Assembly (NCBI RefSeq): GCF_000961885.1
Contig: NZ_JZKH01000057.1
Coordinates: forward strand, 1 to 50,683
Length of the DNA: 50,683 nucleotides
Source of the DNA: Streptomyces rubellomurinus
GTDB lineage: Bacteria > Actinomycetota > Actinomycetes > Streptomycetales > Streptomycetaceae
Reading direction: 5' to 3'
In this document: positions 41,578 to 50,683 of the stretch, in pieces
How positions within the stretch are numbered: position 1 is the stretch's first letter
How the letters are laid out: each line of letters opens with the position of its first letter
Notes under the pieces: generated by a model
The model's input: only the letters and a program-made list of their open reading frames with translations
What the model was told of the DNA's origin: nothing
Database searches by the model: none
Program-made: the position numbers and the translations under genes

Positions 41578-42045
41578 CTACGGAGCTGATCCGGCGGTGC
41601 CGCCGAGCCGCAGCTGGACGGCGAGGAGTGGCCCTTGGTGGTCGCGGTGCTCCTCGGAGAGGGGGCCGAGGGCGGCCAGGGCGTGGAGCATCGTGGTGAC
41701 GTCGTCGGGGGTGCCGAGGAGGTCCGCGGTGATGCCGCCGACCGCGGTGAACCCGTGGCTCGCGGGGGCGGCGGTGGAGACGTCGAAGGTCTGGGAGACG
41801 GCCGGGGCCGGGCCCGGGGCCCGGACGGCTTCGGCGGCGCCGTCCGGGCGCGGTGCGGCGATCGTCCAGGTGCCCTCGGAGGTGAGCGTGGGCGGGTCGT
41901 CCCACGGGTTGCCGAGCCTGGTGCGGCCGCGGCCGGTGTGGGTCGGGAAGACGGCTTCGAGCCGGTCGAGGACGGCGTCGGCCGCGGTCGGCCCGCCGTC
42001 CGTGAGACGGACGAGCACGTGGCCGGGGGCGAGGGGCACGCTCAT
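41578..42045 (-). CDS. Unknown protein coupled to the 5-oxoprolinase
   Basis: A 155-residue protein with no family I recognise. It begins [20 protein letters not shown] and contains [19 protein letters not shown], a Gly/Pro/Asp-containing region, and a helical C-terminus ([20 protein letters not shown]). It is soluble, with no cysteine pairs. The start overlaps the oxoprolinase stop as ATGA, so it is likely made with it and may be an accessory subunit or maturation factor. It ends with TAG. Confidence 0.7.
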   Translation of the reverse strand: MSVPLAPGHVLVRLTDGGPTAADAVLDRLEAVFPTHTGRGRTRLGNPWDDPPTLTSEGTWTIAAPRPDGAAEAVRAPGPAPAVSQTFDVSTAAPASHGFTAVGGITADLLGTPDDVTTMLHALAALGPLSEEHRDHQGPLLAVQLRLGGTAGSAP

Positions 42046-45000
42046 CGGCTGTCCTCCTGTTCGCCGTAGCCGCCCCCGCCGGGGGTGCGGAGTTCCAGGG
42101 CGTCGCCCGCGTTCAGGTCGGCGCTGCCGCAGCCGGGGAGGTCCTCGACGGTGCCGTCGGCGCGCAGCACGCGGTTGGTGCCGAGGGCGCCCGGGGAACC
42201 GCCGGCCAGGCCGTACGGGGGGACGCGGCGGTGGCCGGAGAGCAGGCTGACCGTCACCGGTTCGCGGAAGCGCAGCCGGCGCAGGGCGCCGTCGCCGCCG
42301 TGGTGGCGGCCGGCGCCGCCGCTGCCGGGGCGGACGGCGAACTCCTCGACCAGGACGGGCAGGCGGTGCTCCAGGACCTCGGGGTCGGTGAGGCGGGAGT
42401 TGGTCATGTGGGTCTGCACGGCGTCGGCGCCGTCGAAGTCCGGGCCGGCGCCGGAGCCGGAGGCGACGGTCTCGTAGTACTGGTGGTCCGCGTTGCCGAA
42501 GCTGAGGTTGTTCATCGTGCCCGAGCCCTCGGCCTGCACGCCGAGCGCGGCGAAGAGCGCGCCGACGACGGCCTGGGAGGTCTCGACGTTCCCGGCGGCG
42601 ACGGCGGCCGGGTACTCGGGGGAGAGCATCGAGCCGGGCGGGACGACGATCTCCAGCGGGCGCAGGCAGCCGTCGTTGAGCGGGATGTCCTCGGCGACGA
42701 GGGTGCGGAAGACGTACAGCACGGCGGCGGTGACGACGGCGGAGGGGGCGTTGAGGTTGCCGTCGAGCTGGGGCGAGGTGCCGGTGAAGTCGATGACGGC
42801 GCGGCGCCGTTCGCGGTCGACCCGGACGGCGACGGCGATCACCGCGCCGGAGTCCGTCTCGTAGCGGTAGGAGCCGTCCGACAGGCCGTCGACGGTCCGG
42901 CGCACCGCCTGCTCGGCGTTGTCCTGGACGTGCCGCATGTAGGCCTGGACGACGTCGAGGCCGAAGTGCCGGATCATCGCGCCGACTTCGTCGACCCCCT
43001 TGCGGTTGGCGGCGATCTGGGCGCGCAGGTCGGCGAGGTTGGTGTCCGGGTCGCGGGAGGGGTACCGCGCCCCGGTGAGCAGGCGGACGGTCTCGGCCTC
43101 GCGCAGCCGCCCGTCGACCACCAGCGGCCAGGTGTCGAAGAGCACGCCCTCCTCCTCGATCCGGCGGCTCCCGGCGGGCATCGAGCCGGGGGTGATGCCG
43201 CCGATCTCGGCGTGGTGGCCGCGGGAGGCGACGAAGAACAGCACCTCCTCGCCGGAGTCGTCGAACACGGGCGTCACCACGGTGACGTCGGGCAGGTGGG
43301 TGCCGCCGTGGTACGGGTCGTTGACGGCATAGGTGTCGCCGGGGCGCAGCTCCGGGCCGCGGCGGCGGATCACCTCCTTGACGGTGGTGCCCATCGAGCC
43401 GAGGTGGACGGGTATGTGCGGGGCGTTGGCGACCAGGTTGCCGTCCGGGTCGAAGAGGGCGCAGGAGAAGTCCAGCCGCTCCTTGATGTTGACCGACTGG
43501 GCGGTGGACTCCAGCCGGGCGCCCATCTGTTGGGCGATCGCCATGAAGAGGTTGTTGAAGACCTCCAGCAGCACCGGGTCGGCGGCGGTGCCGACGTCCT
43601 CCCCGGCCGTGGCCCGGACCCGTTCGAGCAGCAGGTGCCCGGCGGGGGTGAGGGTCGCCCCCCAGCCGTCGTCGACGACGGTGGTGGCGTTGGCCTCGGC
43701 GATCACGGCAGGGCCGGTGACGGTGTCGCCCGCGCGCATCGACTCCCGCTGGAGGAGCGGGACTTGTCGCCGCTCGCCGCCGGTGTGCAGGGGGACGGTG
43801 GCGGGCTCGGCGGGGGCCTCCGGTGCGGTGGTGCCGGCGGCGAGGGCGTCGAGGCCGGGCTGCTCGGTGACACCGGTGCCCTCGACGGCCAGGGCCTCGA
43901 TCACCAGCGGCCGGTCCATCAGGAAGGAGTAGGCGGCCCGGTGCCGCTCCTCGAACTCGGCCCGCATGGCGGCCGGTTCGGACAGCGGCACGCTGATGGT
44001 GGCGTCGGTGCCCCGGTAGCGCAGCCGGGCCCGGCGGGCCAGCCGGATGCGGTCCTGCGGCACGCCCTGGTCGCGCAGCTCGCCGGTGGCGGCGGCCGCC
44101 AGCTCGTCCGCCCGGTCCCGGACGGCGGCCATCTCCCCGTCCGCCAAGGGCCGTTCGACGGCGTGCTCGCGCAGCACCGTGGTGTCGGCCAGGCCGATGC
44201 CGAGCGCGGACAGCACGCCGGCCATCGGCGGGACCAGGACGGTGCGGATGCCCAGCTCCTCGGCCACCGGGCAGGCGACCTGGCCGCCCGCGCCGCCGAA
44301 GGTGGTCAGGGCGTAGCGGGTGACGTCGTGGCCCTGCTGGACGGAGATGCGCTTGATCGCGTTGGCGATGTTGCCCACCGCGATCCGCAGGAAGCCCTCG
44401 GCGGCCTCCTCCGCCGACATGTCGCCGATCTCGCCCGCCAGTTCGGTGAACTGACGTGCCGTCAGTTCGGTGTCGAGCGGCTGGTCGCCGTCCGGGCCGA
44501 AGACCCGGGGGAAGTGTTCGGCCTGGATCCGGCCGAGCAGCAGGTTGGCATCGGTGACGGTGAGCGGCCCGCCGCGCCGGTAGCAGGCGGGCCCCGGATC
44601 CGCGCCGGCCGAGTCCGGGCCGACCCGCAGCCGCTCCCCGTCGAAGCGCAGCACCGAGCCGCCGCCCGCCGCGACCGTCCGGATCGCCAGCATCGGCGCC
44701 CGCAGCCGCACCCCCGCGACCTGGGTGGTCACCACCCGCTCGTACTCGCCCGCGAAGTGCGAGACGTCCGTCGAGGTGCCGCCCATGTCGAAGCCGATCA
44801 CCCGCTCGTAGCCGGCGAGTTCGGACATCCGCACCATGCCGACGATCCCGCCGGCCGGGCCGGACAGGATCGCGTCCTTGCCCCGGAAGTGCCCGGCCTC
44901 GGCGAGGCCCCCGTTCGACTGCATGAACATCAGCCGCACGCCGGTCAGTTCGTCCGCCACCCGCCGCACGTAGCGGCGCAGGCCCGGGCTGAGGTAGGCG

Positions 45001-45632
45001 TCCACCACGGCGGTGTCGCCGCGCGGCACCAGCTTCATCAGCGGGCTCGCCTCGCTCGACAGCGACACCTGATCGAAGCCGAGCCGCTCGGCGAGCCGGC
45101 CGATCTCCCGCTCGTGCGCCGGGTGCAGGTAGCTGTGCAGGCAGACCACGGCGAGCGAGCGGATGCCGTCGTCCAGGCAGGCCCGCAGCCGCTCGGCGAG
45201 CCCGTCCAGGTCGGGCGGGCGCAGCACCTCGCCGTCGGCGGTGATCCGCTCGTCGACCTCGACCACCCGGGCGTAGAGCGGCTCGGGCAGGGTGATCGCC
45301 CGGGCGAAGATCCGCGGGCGGTTCTGGTAGCCGATCCGCAGCGCGTCGGCGAACCCGCGGGTGATGACCAGCGCGGTCGGCTCGCCGGTGCGCTCCAGCA
45401 GGGCGTTGGTGGCCACCGTGGTGCCCATCCGGACGGCGTCGACGTCCGCCTCGATGCTCGCGCCCGGCGGCAGCAGGGCGCGGATGCCGGCCACCGCCGG
45501 GTCGCGGTAGCGGTCCGGATCGTGCGAGAGCAGCTTGTGGGTCAGCAGCCGGCCGTCCGGGGCGAGCGCGACCACGTCCGTGAAGGTGCCGCCCCGGTCC
45601 ACCCAGAACTGCCAGCCCCTGGACGAGGCCAT
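42042..45632 (-). CDS. Fused 5-oxoprolinase / hydantoinase (HyuA-HyuB)
   Basis: A 1196-residue protein. The N-terminal HyuA half (about 1-680) begins [20 protein letters not shown] and contains [43 protein letters not shown] and [17 protein letters not shown]. The C-terminal HyuB half contains [40 protein letters not shown] and [15 protein letters not shown]. The fused length (about 1200) fits ATP-dependent 5-oxoprolinase (5-oxoproline to glutamate). The reaction is assigned by family. Start ATG 45632 has GGAGGGA. A 155-residue unknown gene is coupled downstream. Confidence 0.92.
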   Translation of the reverse strand: MASSRGWQFWVDRGGTFTDVVALAPDGRLLTHKLLSHDPDRYRDPAVAGIRALLPPGASIEADVDAVRMGTTVATNALLERTGEPTALVITRGFADALRIGYQNRPRIFARAITLPEPLYARVVEVDERITADGEVLRPPDLDGLAERLRACLDDGIRSLAVVCLHSYLHPAHEREIGRLAERLGFDQVSLSSEASPLMKLVPRGDTAVVDAYLSPGLRRYVRRVADELTGVRLMFMQSNGGLAEAGHFRGKDAILSGPAGGIVGMVRMSELAGYERVIGFDMGGTSTDVSHFAGEYERVVTTQVAGVRLRAPMLAIRTVAAGGGSVLRFDGERLRVGPDSAGADPGPACYRRGGPLTVTDANLLLGRIQAEHFPRVFGPDGDQPLDTELTARQFTELAGEIGDMSAEEAAEGFLRIAVGNIANAIKRISVQQGHDVTRYALTTFGGAGGQVACPVAEELGIRTVLVPPMAGVLSALGIGLADTTVLREHAVERPLADGEMAAVRDRADELAAAATGELRDQGVPQDRIRLARRARLRYRGTDATISVPLSEPAAMRAEFEERHRAAYSFLMDRPLVIEALAVEGTGVTEQPGLDALAAGTTAPEAPAEPATVPLHTGGERRQVPLLQRESMRAGDTVTGPAVIAEANATTVVDDGWGATLTPAGHLLLERVRATAGEDVGTAADPVLLEVFNNLFMAIAQQMGARLESTAQSVNIKERLDFSCALFDPDGNLVANAPHIPVHLGSMGTTVKEVIRRRGPELRPGDTYAVNDPYHGGTHLPDVTVVTPVFDDSGEEVLFFVASRGHHAEIGGITPGSMPAGSRRIEEEGVLFDTWPLVVDGRLREAETVRLLTGARYPSRDPDTNLADLRAQIAANRKGVDEVGAMIRHFGLDVVQAYMRHVQDNAEQAVRRTVDGLSDGSYRYETDSGAVIAVAVRVDRERRRAVIDFTGTSPQLDGNLNAPSAVVTAAVLYVFRTLVAEDIPLNDGCLRPLEIVVPPGSMLSPEYPAAVAAGNVETSQAVVGALFAALGVQAEGSGTMNNLSFGNADHQYYETVASGSGAGPDFDGADAVQTHMTNSRLTDPEVLEHRLPVLVEEFAVRPGSGGAGRHHGGDGALRRLRFREPVTVSLLSGHRRVPPYGLAGGSPGALGTNRVLRADGTVEDLPGCGSADLNAGDALELRTPGGGGYGEQEDSR

Positions 45633-45774
45633 GACGGGCTCCCTCCACCGGGCCGACCCCGTCCCCAAGTATCCGGCCGGGTGGAGCGGGCGGGCAATCG
45701 GACCGGGCCGGCCGGACCGGGGCGGCCGGGCGCTTCCCGGCGGCCTGTCGGTGGGCCTGGCAGAGTCCCCGGTC

Positions 45775-46341
45775 ATGGAGACCGACGAGTTCTGGACCCT
45801 CATCGAGACGGCGCGCGCGGCGGCGGACCGGCCCTTCGACGAGGCCTTGACCGACGTGCTGGCCGGGCTGCCGTTGGACCGCATCCTCGACTACGACGAG
45901 CGCTTCGACGCCGTCCACGCGTCCGTGTACCGGTGGGACGTGTGGGCGGCCGCCGAACTGATCATCGGCGGGTGCTCCGACGACGGCTTCATCGACTTCC
46001 GCGCGGGCCTCATCGGCCTCGGGCGGGAGTGGTTCGAGCGGGTGGCGGCCGCGCCCGACGCGCTCGCCGAGCACCCGCTGGTCAGGGGTTCTGTGGACGA
46101 CCTGGAGGAGGCGCTGCTCCAGGAGGACGCCACCTACGCGGCGCTGCGGGCCCACGACCGGGTGACCGGGGTCGAGGGCAGCTGCTACGAGGCGCAGGAG
46201 GCCCGGGCGGCGGCGCGGCCGCAGCGCGCCGACGTCGAGCCGGACATGGGCGAGTCCTGGGACTTCGCGGACGACGGCGAGATGCGGCGGCGGCTGCCCC
46301 GGCTCGCGGCGCTCTGCCTCGACCGGGACGGCGAGGACTGA
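45775..46341 (+). CDS. DUF4240 family protein
   Basis: A 188-residue protein. [40 protein letters not shown] and [19 protein letters not shown] are the classical DUF4240 features. Its function is unknown; such proteins are frequent in Streptomyces, sometimes near toxin-immunity-like genes. The ATG at 45775 is divergent from the oxoprolinase. It converges with the PhoU-like gene (13 bp apart). Confidence 0.9.
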   Translation: METDEFWTLIETARAAADRPFDEALTDVLAGLPLDRILDYDERFDAVHASVYRWDVWAAAELIIGGCSDDGFIDFRAGLIGLGREWFERVAAAPDALAEHPLVRGSVDDLEEALLQEDATYAALRAHDRVTGVEGSCYEAQEARAAARPQRADVEPDMGESWDFADDGEMRRRLPRLAALCLDRDGED

Positions 46342-46354
46342 CAGCGGGCGGACC

Positions 46355-46987
46355 TCAGCGCGCGGCGCGGGCGAGGAGCCCGGTGTGGCGGACGACGGCC
46401 GCCGCGCGGTCGGCGCACTGCTGGTAGCAGCAGGACAGCAGCACCAGGTCGGCGGTGTCGACCGGGTCCGTTCCACCGTCCGTCTCCGGGGCCAGCAGCA
46501 GCTCGTACAGCCCGCGCTGCCGCCGACCGACCTCGGGCAGCCGCGCGAGGACGTCCGCGATGTCCTCCGGCGCGCCGGACTCCAGGGCGTCGGCCGCCCG
46601 CGCGACCAGCTCCACGGCGGCGCCCGCGAGCCCGCGCAGGGGCGTGCGCAGCCGTTCGGCGAACGGCTCGCGCTCCTGGCGCGCCCAGGCGGCCTCCAGC
46701 AGGCGCTGCACCAGCTGCCCGAGCGCCTCCACCTCGCAGCCGACGTGCACGCCGAGGACGAGCCCGGTCGGGCCGCCGGGGACGACGGCGGCGGCGTCCT
46801 CCTCGATCCGCTCCCGCAGCTCCGCCAGCGCCTTCTCGGCGGTGGGGATGCCCGTGTCGCCGCCGCCGGGGTCCTCGGGATCGGTGAGGACGGCGCTCGC
46901 CGCGCGCAGCGCGGTGTGCGCCAGCCGTACCAGGGCCGCCAACTCGCCGATCAGGGCGCGGTGCTCGCCGTGCGGGCCGCCGGACAT
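46355..46987 (-). CDS. PhoU-like helical protein
   Basis: A 210-residue all-helical protein. The C-terminal repeat (VGRRQRGLYELLLAP, DTADLVLLSCCYQQCADRAA) resembles PhoU proteins, which bind metals and modulate phosphate signalling, though the usual E/D-x-x-x-D ligands are weak. The two adjacent cysteines (SCCYQQC) are unusual. ATG 46987 is used; GTG 46996 with GAGGA is an alternative. The family call is tentative. Confidence 0.5.
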   Translation of the reverse strand: MSGGPHGEHRALIGELAALVRLAHTALRAASAVLTDPEDPGGGDTGIPTAEKALAELRERIEEDAAAVVPGGPTGLVLGVHVGCEVEALGQLVQRLLEAAWARQEREPFAERLRTPLRGLAGAAVELVARAADALESGAPEDIADVLARLPEVGRRQRGLYELLLAPETDGGTDPVDTADLVLLSCCYQQCADRAAAVVRHTGLLARAAR

Positions 46988-47076
46988 GCCGCTCACTCCC
47001 GTCCTCAAGGCCCCCCGACCAGTGTCCCGCCACGGGTGTCCATCGTCGCGGCCACGGGGCACCGAGCCCGGGTGCG

Positions 47077-47340
47077 TCAGCGTGCGGCGCCGGGTTCCAG
47101 GGGTCGGTGGAAGCGCCCGGTGGTGCGGTGCCAGGCGTAGGAGCCGGCCACCGCCGTCTTGAGGGCGTCGACGTAGGCCGTGGCGCGGACGGCCAGGGGC
47201 CCGGGGAGGCCGGCGTCGGCCAGGGCACGGACGAGGGCGGGGGCGACGGCGTGCTCCAGGGTGCGGACCCGGGCGGTGAGCAGGCGGTCCGCCCCTCGGC
47301 GAGTCGACCGCCCGCGCCCGTTCGTTCGCGGGCCCCCCAA
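47077..47340 (-). CDS. Possible small helical protein downstream of the MFS gene
   Basis: An 87-residue frame starting with TTG at 47340, 10 bp after the MFS stop on the same strand. Its C-terminal part (ARVRTLEHAVAPALVRALAD, then GPLAVRATAYVDALKTAVAG, SYAWHRTTGRF) looks like a real helical protein. The basic N-terminus may not be translated. Function unknown. Confidence 0.45.
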   Translation of the reverse strand: MGGPRTNGRGRSTRRGADRLLTARVRTLEHAVAPALVRALADAGLPGPLAVRATAYVDALKTAVAGSYAWHRTTGRFHRPLEPGAAR

Positions 47341-47350
47341 CCGCCCGATC

Positions 47351-48625
47351 CTACGCGGCCGTTGCCTCCTCGCGCCCGGGATCCCGGAGCGCCGCCCCGC
47401 CGGTCACGGCCCGCCGCAGCCCCGGCGTGCCGGCCGCTATCAGGGCGACGGCGCCGAGGCAGAGCAGCCCGCCCGCGACCACGGCCACCGTGCCGGAGGT
47501 GGCGCGCGCGACGAGCCCGCCCCGCAGGTTGCCGAGGTCCGGCCCCGCCTGCCCGACGATCTGCTCGACCGCCCCGACCCGGCCGAGCATGCCGCTCGGC
47601 GTGTGGGTCTGCACGAGGGTGCCGCGCGACACCACCGCCACGGTGTCGGCGGCGCCGGCCACGGCCAGGAACGCCAGGCCGGTCCACGCGTTCGACGCCA
47701 GGCCGAACAGTGCGAGGGCCGCACCCCAGGCCGCCGAGCCGCCCAGCATCACCAGGCCCGGCCGGGGCAGCCGGGTGAAGCTCCCGGAGAACAGCGACGC
47801 GGCGATGCCGCCGACCGCCAGCGCCGTCAGGAACAGCCCGAGCGTGCGCGGATCGTCGCCGAAGCGCTCCGCGTTGACCAGCGGGAACAGGCTGATCGGC
47901 ATGGACAGCACGGTGGTCGCCAGGTCGGTGAGCAGCGCCCCGCGGACGACGGGCGTGCGGGCCAGGAACGCCAGCCCGTCCGCCACCCCGCGCAGCCCCG
48001 GCCGGGCCGGCTCGTCCCCGGGGCCCAGCCGGGGCAGCGCGAGCGCGCCGTGGCAGGCGGCGAGGAAGGTCAGTGCGTCGACCAGGTAGCAGGCGCCGAC
48101 GCCCCGCCAGCCGACGATCAGCCCGCCCAGCGCCGGGCCCAGCAGCAGCGCGCCCTGGAAGGCGGCCATCCGCAGCGCCAGCCCGGCGGCCACCTGCTCC
48201 TTCGGCAGCAGCTGCGGGATGAACGTCCGGGACGCCGAGCCGCTCCCGGCCGCGAAGCAGGCCTGCGCCGCGACCAGCGCCAGCACCCCGCCGGCCGGCA
48301 GCCGGCCGAGGACCCCCTGCAGGGCGAGCAGCAGCGAGCACCCGGCCTGGCCGGCGGTGGTGACCAGGTAGAACGCGCGGCGGTCCACCCGGTCCACCAG
48401 GGAGCCGGCGAACAGTCCGAGCCCGACCAGCGGCACCGCCTGGGCCAGGCCGACCGCGCCCGTCCAGGCGGTGCTGCGGGTCGCCTCCCACACCTGGAAC
48501 ATCACCGCGACAAGCGTCATCTGGCTGCCGAACCAGGACAGCGCCTGCCCCGCCCACAGCCGGCGGAAGACGGGGGACGCGCGCAGCGGCGTCACGTCCA
48601 GCAGCGCGCCCCTCAGGCGTTCCAC
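47351..48625 (-). CDS. MFS exporter of the EntS/MFS_3 group
   Basis: A 424-residue, 12-helix transporter. The motif RRLWAGQALSWFGSQMTLVAV at the N-terminus, GLFAGSLVDRVDRRAFYLVT (motif A-like) and FLARTPVVRGALLTDLATTV are typical of enterobactin-exporter-like (EntS) MFS proteins, which export siderophores or drugs. The GTG start at 48625 lies within the 3' end of the MarR gene (13-bp overlap), so the two are coupled and MarR is the likely regulator. Confidence 0.88.
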   Translation of the reverse strand: MERLRGALLDVTPLRASPVFRRLWAGQALSWFGSQMTLVAVMFQVWEATRSTAWTGAVGLAQAVPLVGLGLFAGSLVDRVDRRAFYLVTTAGQAGCSLLLALQGVLGRLPAGGVLALVAAQACFAAGSGSASRTFIPQLLPKEQVAAGLALRMAAFQGALLLGPALGGLIVGWRGVGACYLVDALTFLAACHGALALPRLGPGDEPARPGLRGVADGLAFLARTPVVRGALLTDLATTVLSMPISLFPLVNAERFGDDPRTLGLFLTALAVGGIAASLFSGSFTRLPRPGLVMLGGSAAWGAALALFGLASNAWTGLAFLAVAGAADTVAVVSRGTLVQTHTPSGMLGRVGAVEQIVGQAGPDLGNLRGGLVARATSGTVAVVAGGLLCLGAVALIAAGTPGLRRAVTGGAALRDPGREEATAA

Positions 48626-49155
48626 GACGGGTCCTCGGCCAGCTTCTCGGCGATCCGGTCGTGGAAGCTTCGGCGCTCCAGGGCCCGCTCGAGGTCGCTG
48701 ACGACCCAGCTAAGCGCGTACGGGACCTCGGCCTCCAGCTCGGCGAGCGCCGCCTCGGTCGCCCGCCACTCCGCCGCCAGCCGGCCGACGACGCCGTGCG
48801 CCCGGTCGGTGAGCGTGACCTTCTTGCTGCGCGCGTCCTCGCCGGGGACGGTCTCCACCCACCCGGCCGCCCGCATCGCGGCGACCTTCTGGCTGAGCGC
48901 GGAGTGCGTCCGGCCGACCGACTCCGCGAGCTCGGTGATGGTCATCGGCCCGAGGGCGTGCAGCCGGAGCAGTTCCATCACGTAGCTCGGCTTGAGCCCG
49001 TCGACCCGGGCCTCGGCGTAGAGCCGGCCGATCTCGGCGTCCATCGACGCCTGGAGGAGTCGCAGTGGGCGCCACAGGCTCTGCCGGGTGGGGTCGGGAT
49101 CGGGGTCGGGGGAAGGGGCGCGGTCCGGGGCGGGGGTGCGGTCGTCGTCGGCCAT
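48613..49155 (-). CDS. MarR/PadR-like winged-helix regulator
   Basis: A 180-residue protein. A disordered Pro/Asp-rich N-terminus (DDDRTPAPDRAPSPDPDPDP) precedes a winged helix (MTITELAESVGRTHSALSQK, KKVTLTDRAHGVVGRLAAEW) of the MarR family, with helices for dimerisation. ATG 49155 is preferred over upstream in-frame codons that cross the AT-rich operator. It probably represses itself, the downstream MFS gene and perhaps the divergent SDR. Confidence 0.88.
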   Translation of the reverse strand: MADDDRTPAPDRAPSPDPDPDPTRQSLWRPLRLLQASMDAEIGRLYAEARVDGLKPSYVMELLRLHALGPMTITELAESVGRTHSALSQKVAAMRAAGWVETVPGEDARSKKVTLTDRAHGVVGRLAAEWRATEAALAELEAEVPYALSWVVSDLERALERRSFHDRIAEKLAEDPSWNA

Positions 49156-49172
49156 GGCGCCATCGTAACGGC

Positions 49173-49184
49173 ACTTATATAAGT
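49173..49184. promoter_or_regulatory. MarR operator in the shared promoter region
   Basis: ACTTATATAAGT is a perfect 12-bp palindrome in a strikingly AT-rich patch (49163-49198) just upstream of the MarR start, between the MarR-MFS operon and the divergent SDR. Confidence 0.7.
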
Positions 49185-49342
49185 ACTGTCGTAATTTGAT
49201 CGGGGAGGCGGAGATCGCGAGGCCCGGACGGGCATCGGTTCCCCGGCTCCGGGCATGCATGAGGGATCGTCGGGCATCGGGCCCGGACGACCCGGAAGCG
49301 GCCCCGGACCGGCCGGTGCGGTACGAACGGAGCAAAACGGCC

Positions 49343-50122
49343 ATGGGCGAACCGGACGGCAGGACGGCACTGGTGACCGGCGGCTCGCGCGGGATCGGAC
49401 GGGCGGTCGCACAGCGGCTCGCCGCCGACGGCGCGCTGGTCGCGGTGCACTACGGCGGCAACGAGGAGGCGGCCGAGGAAACGGTGAAGTCGATCGCCGA
49501 GGCCGGCGGCCGGGCGTTCGCGGTGCGGGCCCGGTTCGGCGAGCGCGGCGCGCTGGACGAGCTGTTCGACGGCCTCGCCGCCGGACTGGCCGAACACGGC
49601 GAGGACGGCCTGGACGTGCTGGTCAACAACGCCGGCATCCACCTCGTCGGCTCGATCGGAAACCTCACCGAGGAGGAGTTCGACCGGGCGGTCACGATCA
49701 ACGTGCGCACCCCGGTCTTCGTCATCCAGCGGGCGCTGCCGCTGCTCCGCGACGGCGGGCGGATCGTGAACGTGGCCTCCGCGGCCACCCGGATCGGCTC
49801 ACCCCTCCAGATCGGCTACACCCTGAGCAAGGCGGCGCTGACGGCCCTCGCCGCGCCGCTCGCCAACGAGCTCGGCCGCCGCGGGATCACCGTGAACACC
49901 GTCAACCCCGGCGTCGTCCTCACCGACATGACGGCCGGGTGGACGAGCGCCCCCGAGGCGATGGCCGAGCTGGAGTCGATCACCGCCCTGGGCCGGATCG
50001 GACGGCCGGAGGACATCGCGGACGTCGTGGGCTTCCTGGCCTCCCCGCAGGGCGGCTGGGTGACCGGCCAGACCGTCGACGCCTCCGGCGGCACGTACCT
50101 CGGGCCGATCCCGCCGGCCTGA
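49343..50122 (+). CDS. Short-chain dehydrogenase/reductase, FabG-like
   Basis: A 259-residue SDR. Cofactor motif ALVTGGSRGIGRAVAQRLAA; NNAG in LVNNAGIHLVG; catalytic Ser in VNVASAATR, Tyr/Lys in IGYTLSKAAL; C-terminal WVTGQTVDASGGTYLG. It is an NADP-dependent oxidoreductase of unknown substrate. ATG 49343 follows GAGCAAAACGG; its 5' region includes the MarR operator. A 166-bp gap to the next gene contains no gene I can support. Confidence 0.93.
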   Translation: MGEPDGRTALVTGGSRGIGRAVAQRLAADGALVAVHYGGNEEAAEETVKSIAEAGGRAFAVRARFGERGALDELFDGLAAGLAEHGEDGLDVLVNNAGIHLVGSIGNLTEEEFDRAVTINVRTPVFVIQRALPLLRDGGRIVNVASAATRIGSPLQIGYTLSKAALTALAAPLANELGRRGITVNTVNPGVVLTDMTAGWTSAPEAMAELESITALGRIGRPEDIADVVGFLASPQGGWVTGQTVDASGGTYLGPIPPA

Positions 50123-50288
50123 CCGGGGGCGGGCCGCGCACGATCCGGGCCGGGCGAAAAAGCACGCGGGGAGGTGTGACAGTCCGCACGGCGTCGGCGC
50201 TGAACCATACGACCAGCGCGTCCGTCCGGCCCGTTCCGGCCGCGCTCGGGCAGGCCCGTGAACCGACTACCTCCCTGGACTCGATGCC

Positions 50289-50683
50289 GTGACCACCCAC
50301 CTGGACCATGCGTGGCCGATCGCCGAGCGAGCGCCCGCCGAGACGTTCGCCCACGGTGACGAGACGGCGGGGGCACCGACGGTCGAGCTGCCGGCCGTCG
50401 CGGAACCGGTCGTCGCGGAACCGGTCGTCGCGGAACCGGCCGAGCCGGCGCCCCCGCCGGTGTTCGTGGACGAGTCCGGGCGGCGGCAGCGCCGGATGCG
50501 GCGGCTCGGGGCGGTGGCGGCCGTGCCGGCGGGCGGGTACCTGGTGCTGCTGGCGAGCACGCTGCTCGGCGGCCCGACCGTGAACGCGCCCTTCCTGCCG
50601 CTGCCGCAGCCCGCCGCGCCGAGCGCGCCCGCTCCGGCGGCGGCGCCGTCCGACGCGCCGTCCGCCGCCCCGGAGGCCGCGGC
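50289..50683 (+). CDS. N-terminus of a membrane-anchored, Pro/Ala-rich protein (cut by window end)
   Basis: The frame from GTG 50289 is open to the window end (131 codons). The cytoplasmic start is THLDHAWPIAERAPAETF; then come three VVAEP repeats and VFVDESGRRQRRMRRLG, one membrane helix (AVPAGGYLVLLASTLLGG), then an extracytoplasmic Pro/Ala chain starting PTVNAPFLPLP. In Streptomyces this type of protein sits beside a cell-wall polysaccharide deacetylase/glycosyltransferase gene; that downstream neighbour is an inference. The ribosome site is weak. Confidence 0.75.
   Translation, partial: MTTHLDHAWPIAERAPAETFAHGDETAGAPTVELPAVAEPVVAEPVVAEPAEPAPPPVFVDESGRRQRRMRRLGAVAAVPAGGYLVLLASTLLGGPTVNAPFLPLPQPAAPSAPAPAAAPSDAPSAAPEAA
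50397..50441 (+). repeat. 15-bp tandem repeat in the membrane-anchored protein
   Basis: Three units of GTCGCGGAACCGGTC (50397, 50412, 50427; the last ends GCC) encode a VAEPV repeat in the cytoplasmic region before the membrane helix. Confidence 0.9.

Noticed and set aside
42231..46427. A 1398-codon plus-strand frame opposite the oxoprolinase
   Set aside because: It is Gly/Ala/Val/Asp-rich antisense sequence with no domain; the minus-strand oxoprolinase explains the region.
41578..46476. A 1632-codon frame on the minus strand
   Set aside because: Only the last 155 codons look real. The rest is out of frame with the oxoprolinase and is low-complexity.

Overview
The window reads as chromosomal DNA of a high-GC actinomycete of the Streptomycetaceae. 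The genome is very GC-rich, so long spurious open frames occur on both strands. Genes often overlap by 4 bp (ATGA or GTGA), GTG and TTG starts are common, and the families present (DUF5709, DUF4240, FBP domain, many TetR regulators, several RsbW-like ATPases) are typical of the group. A DUF6296-type protein at 33227 leans the call towards Kitasatospora, but that is an inference. I saw no rRNA, tRNA, CRISPR array, insertion sequence or phage genes.

Layout. 1-3572: an oxidoreductase operon (3' end of a small subunit, a GMC flavoenzyme with a C-x5-C-x3-C iron-sulfur motif, an acetoacetate-decarboxylase-like protein, a small helical protein). 3576-9714: a methyltransferase, a PadR regulator divergent from a MATE exporter, a DinB-like protein, a TetR-MFS exporter pair and a 53-residue zinc-ribbon protein. 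9794-17364: secreted M28 aminopeptidase, dihydrolipoyl dehydrogenase, DUF5709, a DATIN/Rv0079-like ribosome-hibernation protein, a small GNAT, YjdM and a SulP transporter. 17429-21309: FBP-domain protein divergent from a TetR, SDR divergent from another TetR, and an AI-2E-type permease.

21367-37645 is a general-stress and partner-switching hub. It holds three STAS anti-anti-sigma proteins, two RsbW-like ATPases, one SigB/F-type sigma factor, a soluble HAMP-array hybrid histidine kinase, an ANTAR-GAF-PAS-SpoIIE phosphatase overlapping the kinase stop codon, a Vms1-like peptidyl-tRNA hydrolase homologue, a DUF6296 protein, and two small neighbouring proteins that share a domain. Three sites resembling the stress-sigma promoter (GNNT-N15-GGGTA) lie upstream of the sigma gene, the Vms1-like gene and the shared-domain pair. 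The likely scheme is that kinase and phosphatase signals set STAS phosphorylation, ATPases sequester or release the sigma factor, and its targets include ribosome-protection functions. The sequence suggests this but does not prove it.

37757-50683: small hydrophobic protein, NmrA-like protein, ACT-less homoserine-dehydrogenase-like protein, DUF488, universal stress protein, a fused 5-oxoprolinase coupled to an unknown 155-residue protein, DUF4240, a PhoU-like protein, a MarR-MFS pair divergent from an SDR, and the start of a membrane-anchored protein cut by the window end.

No gene-free stretch exceeds about 300 bp. The longest gap (39262-39542) holds nothing I can support.
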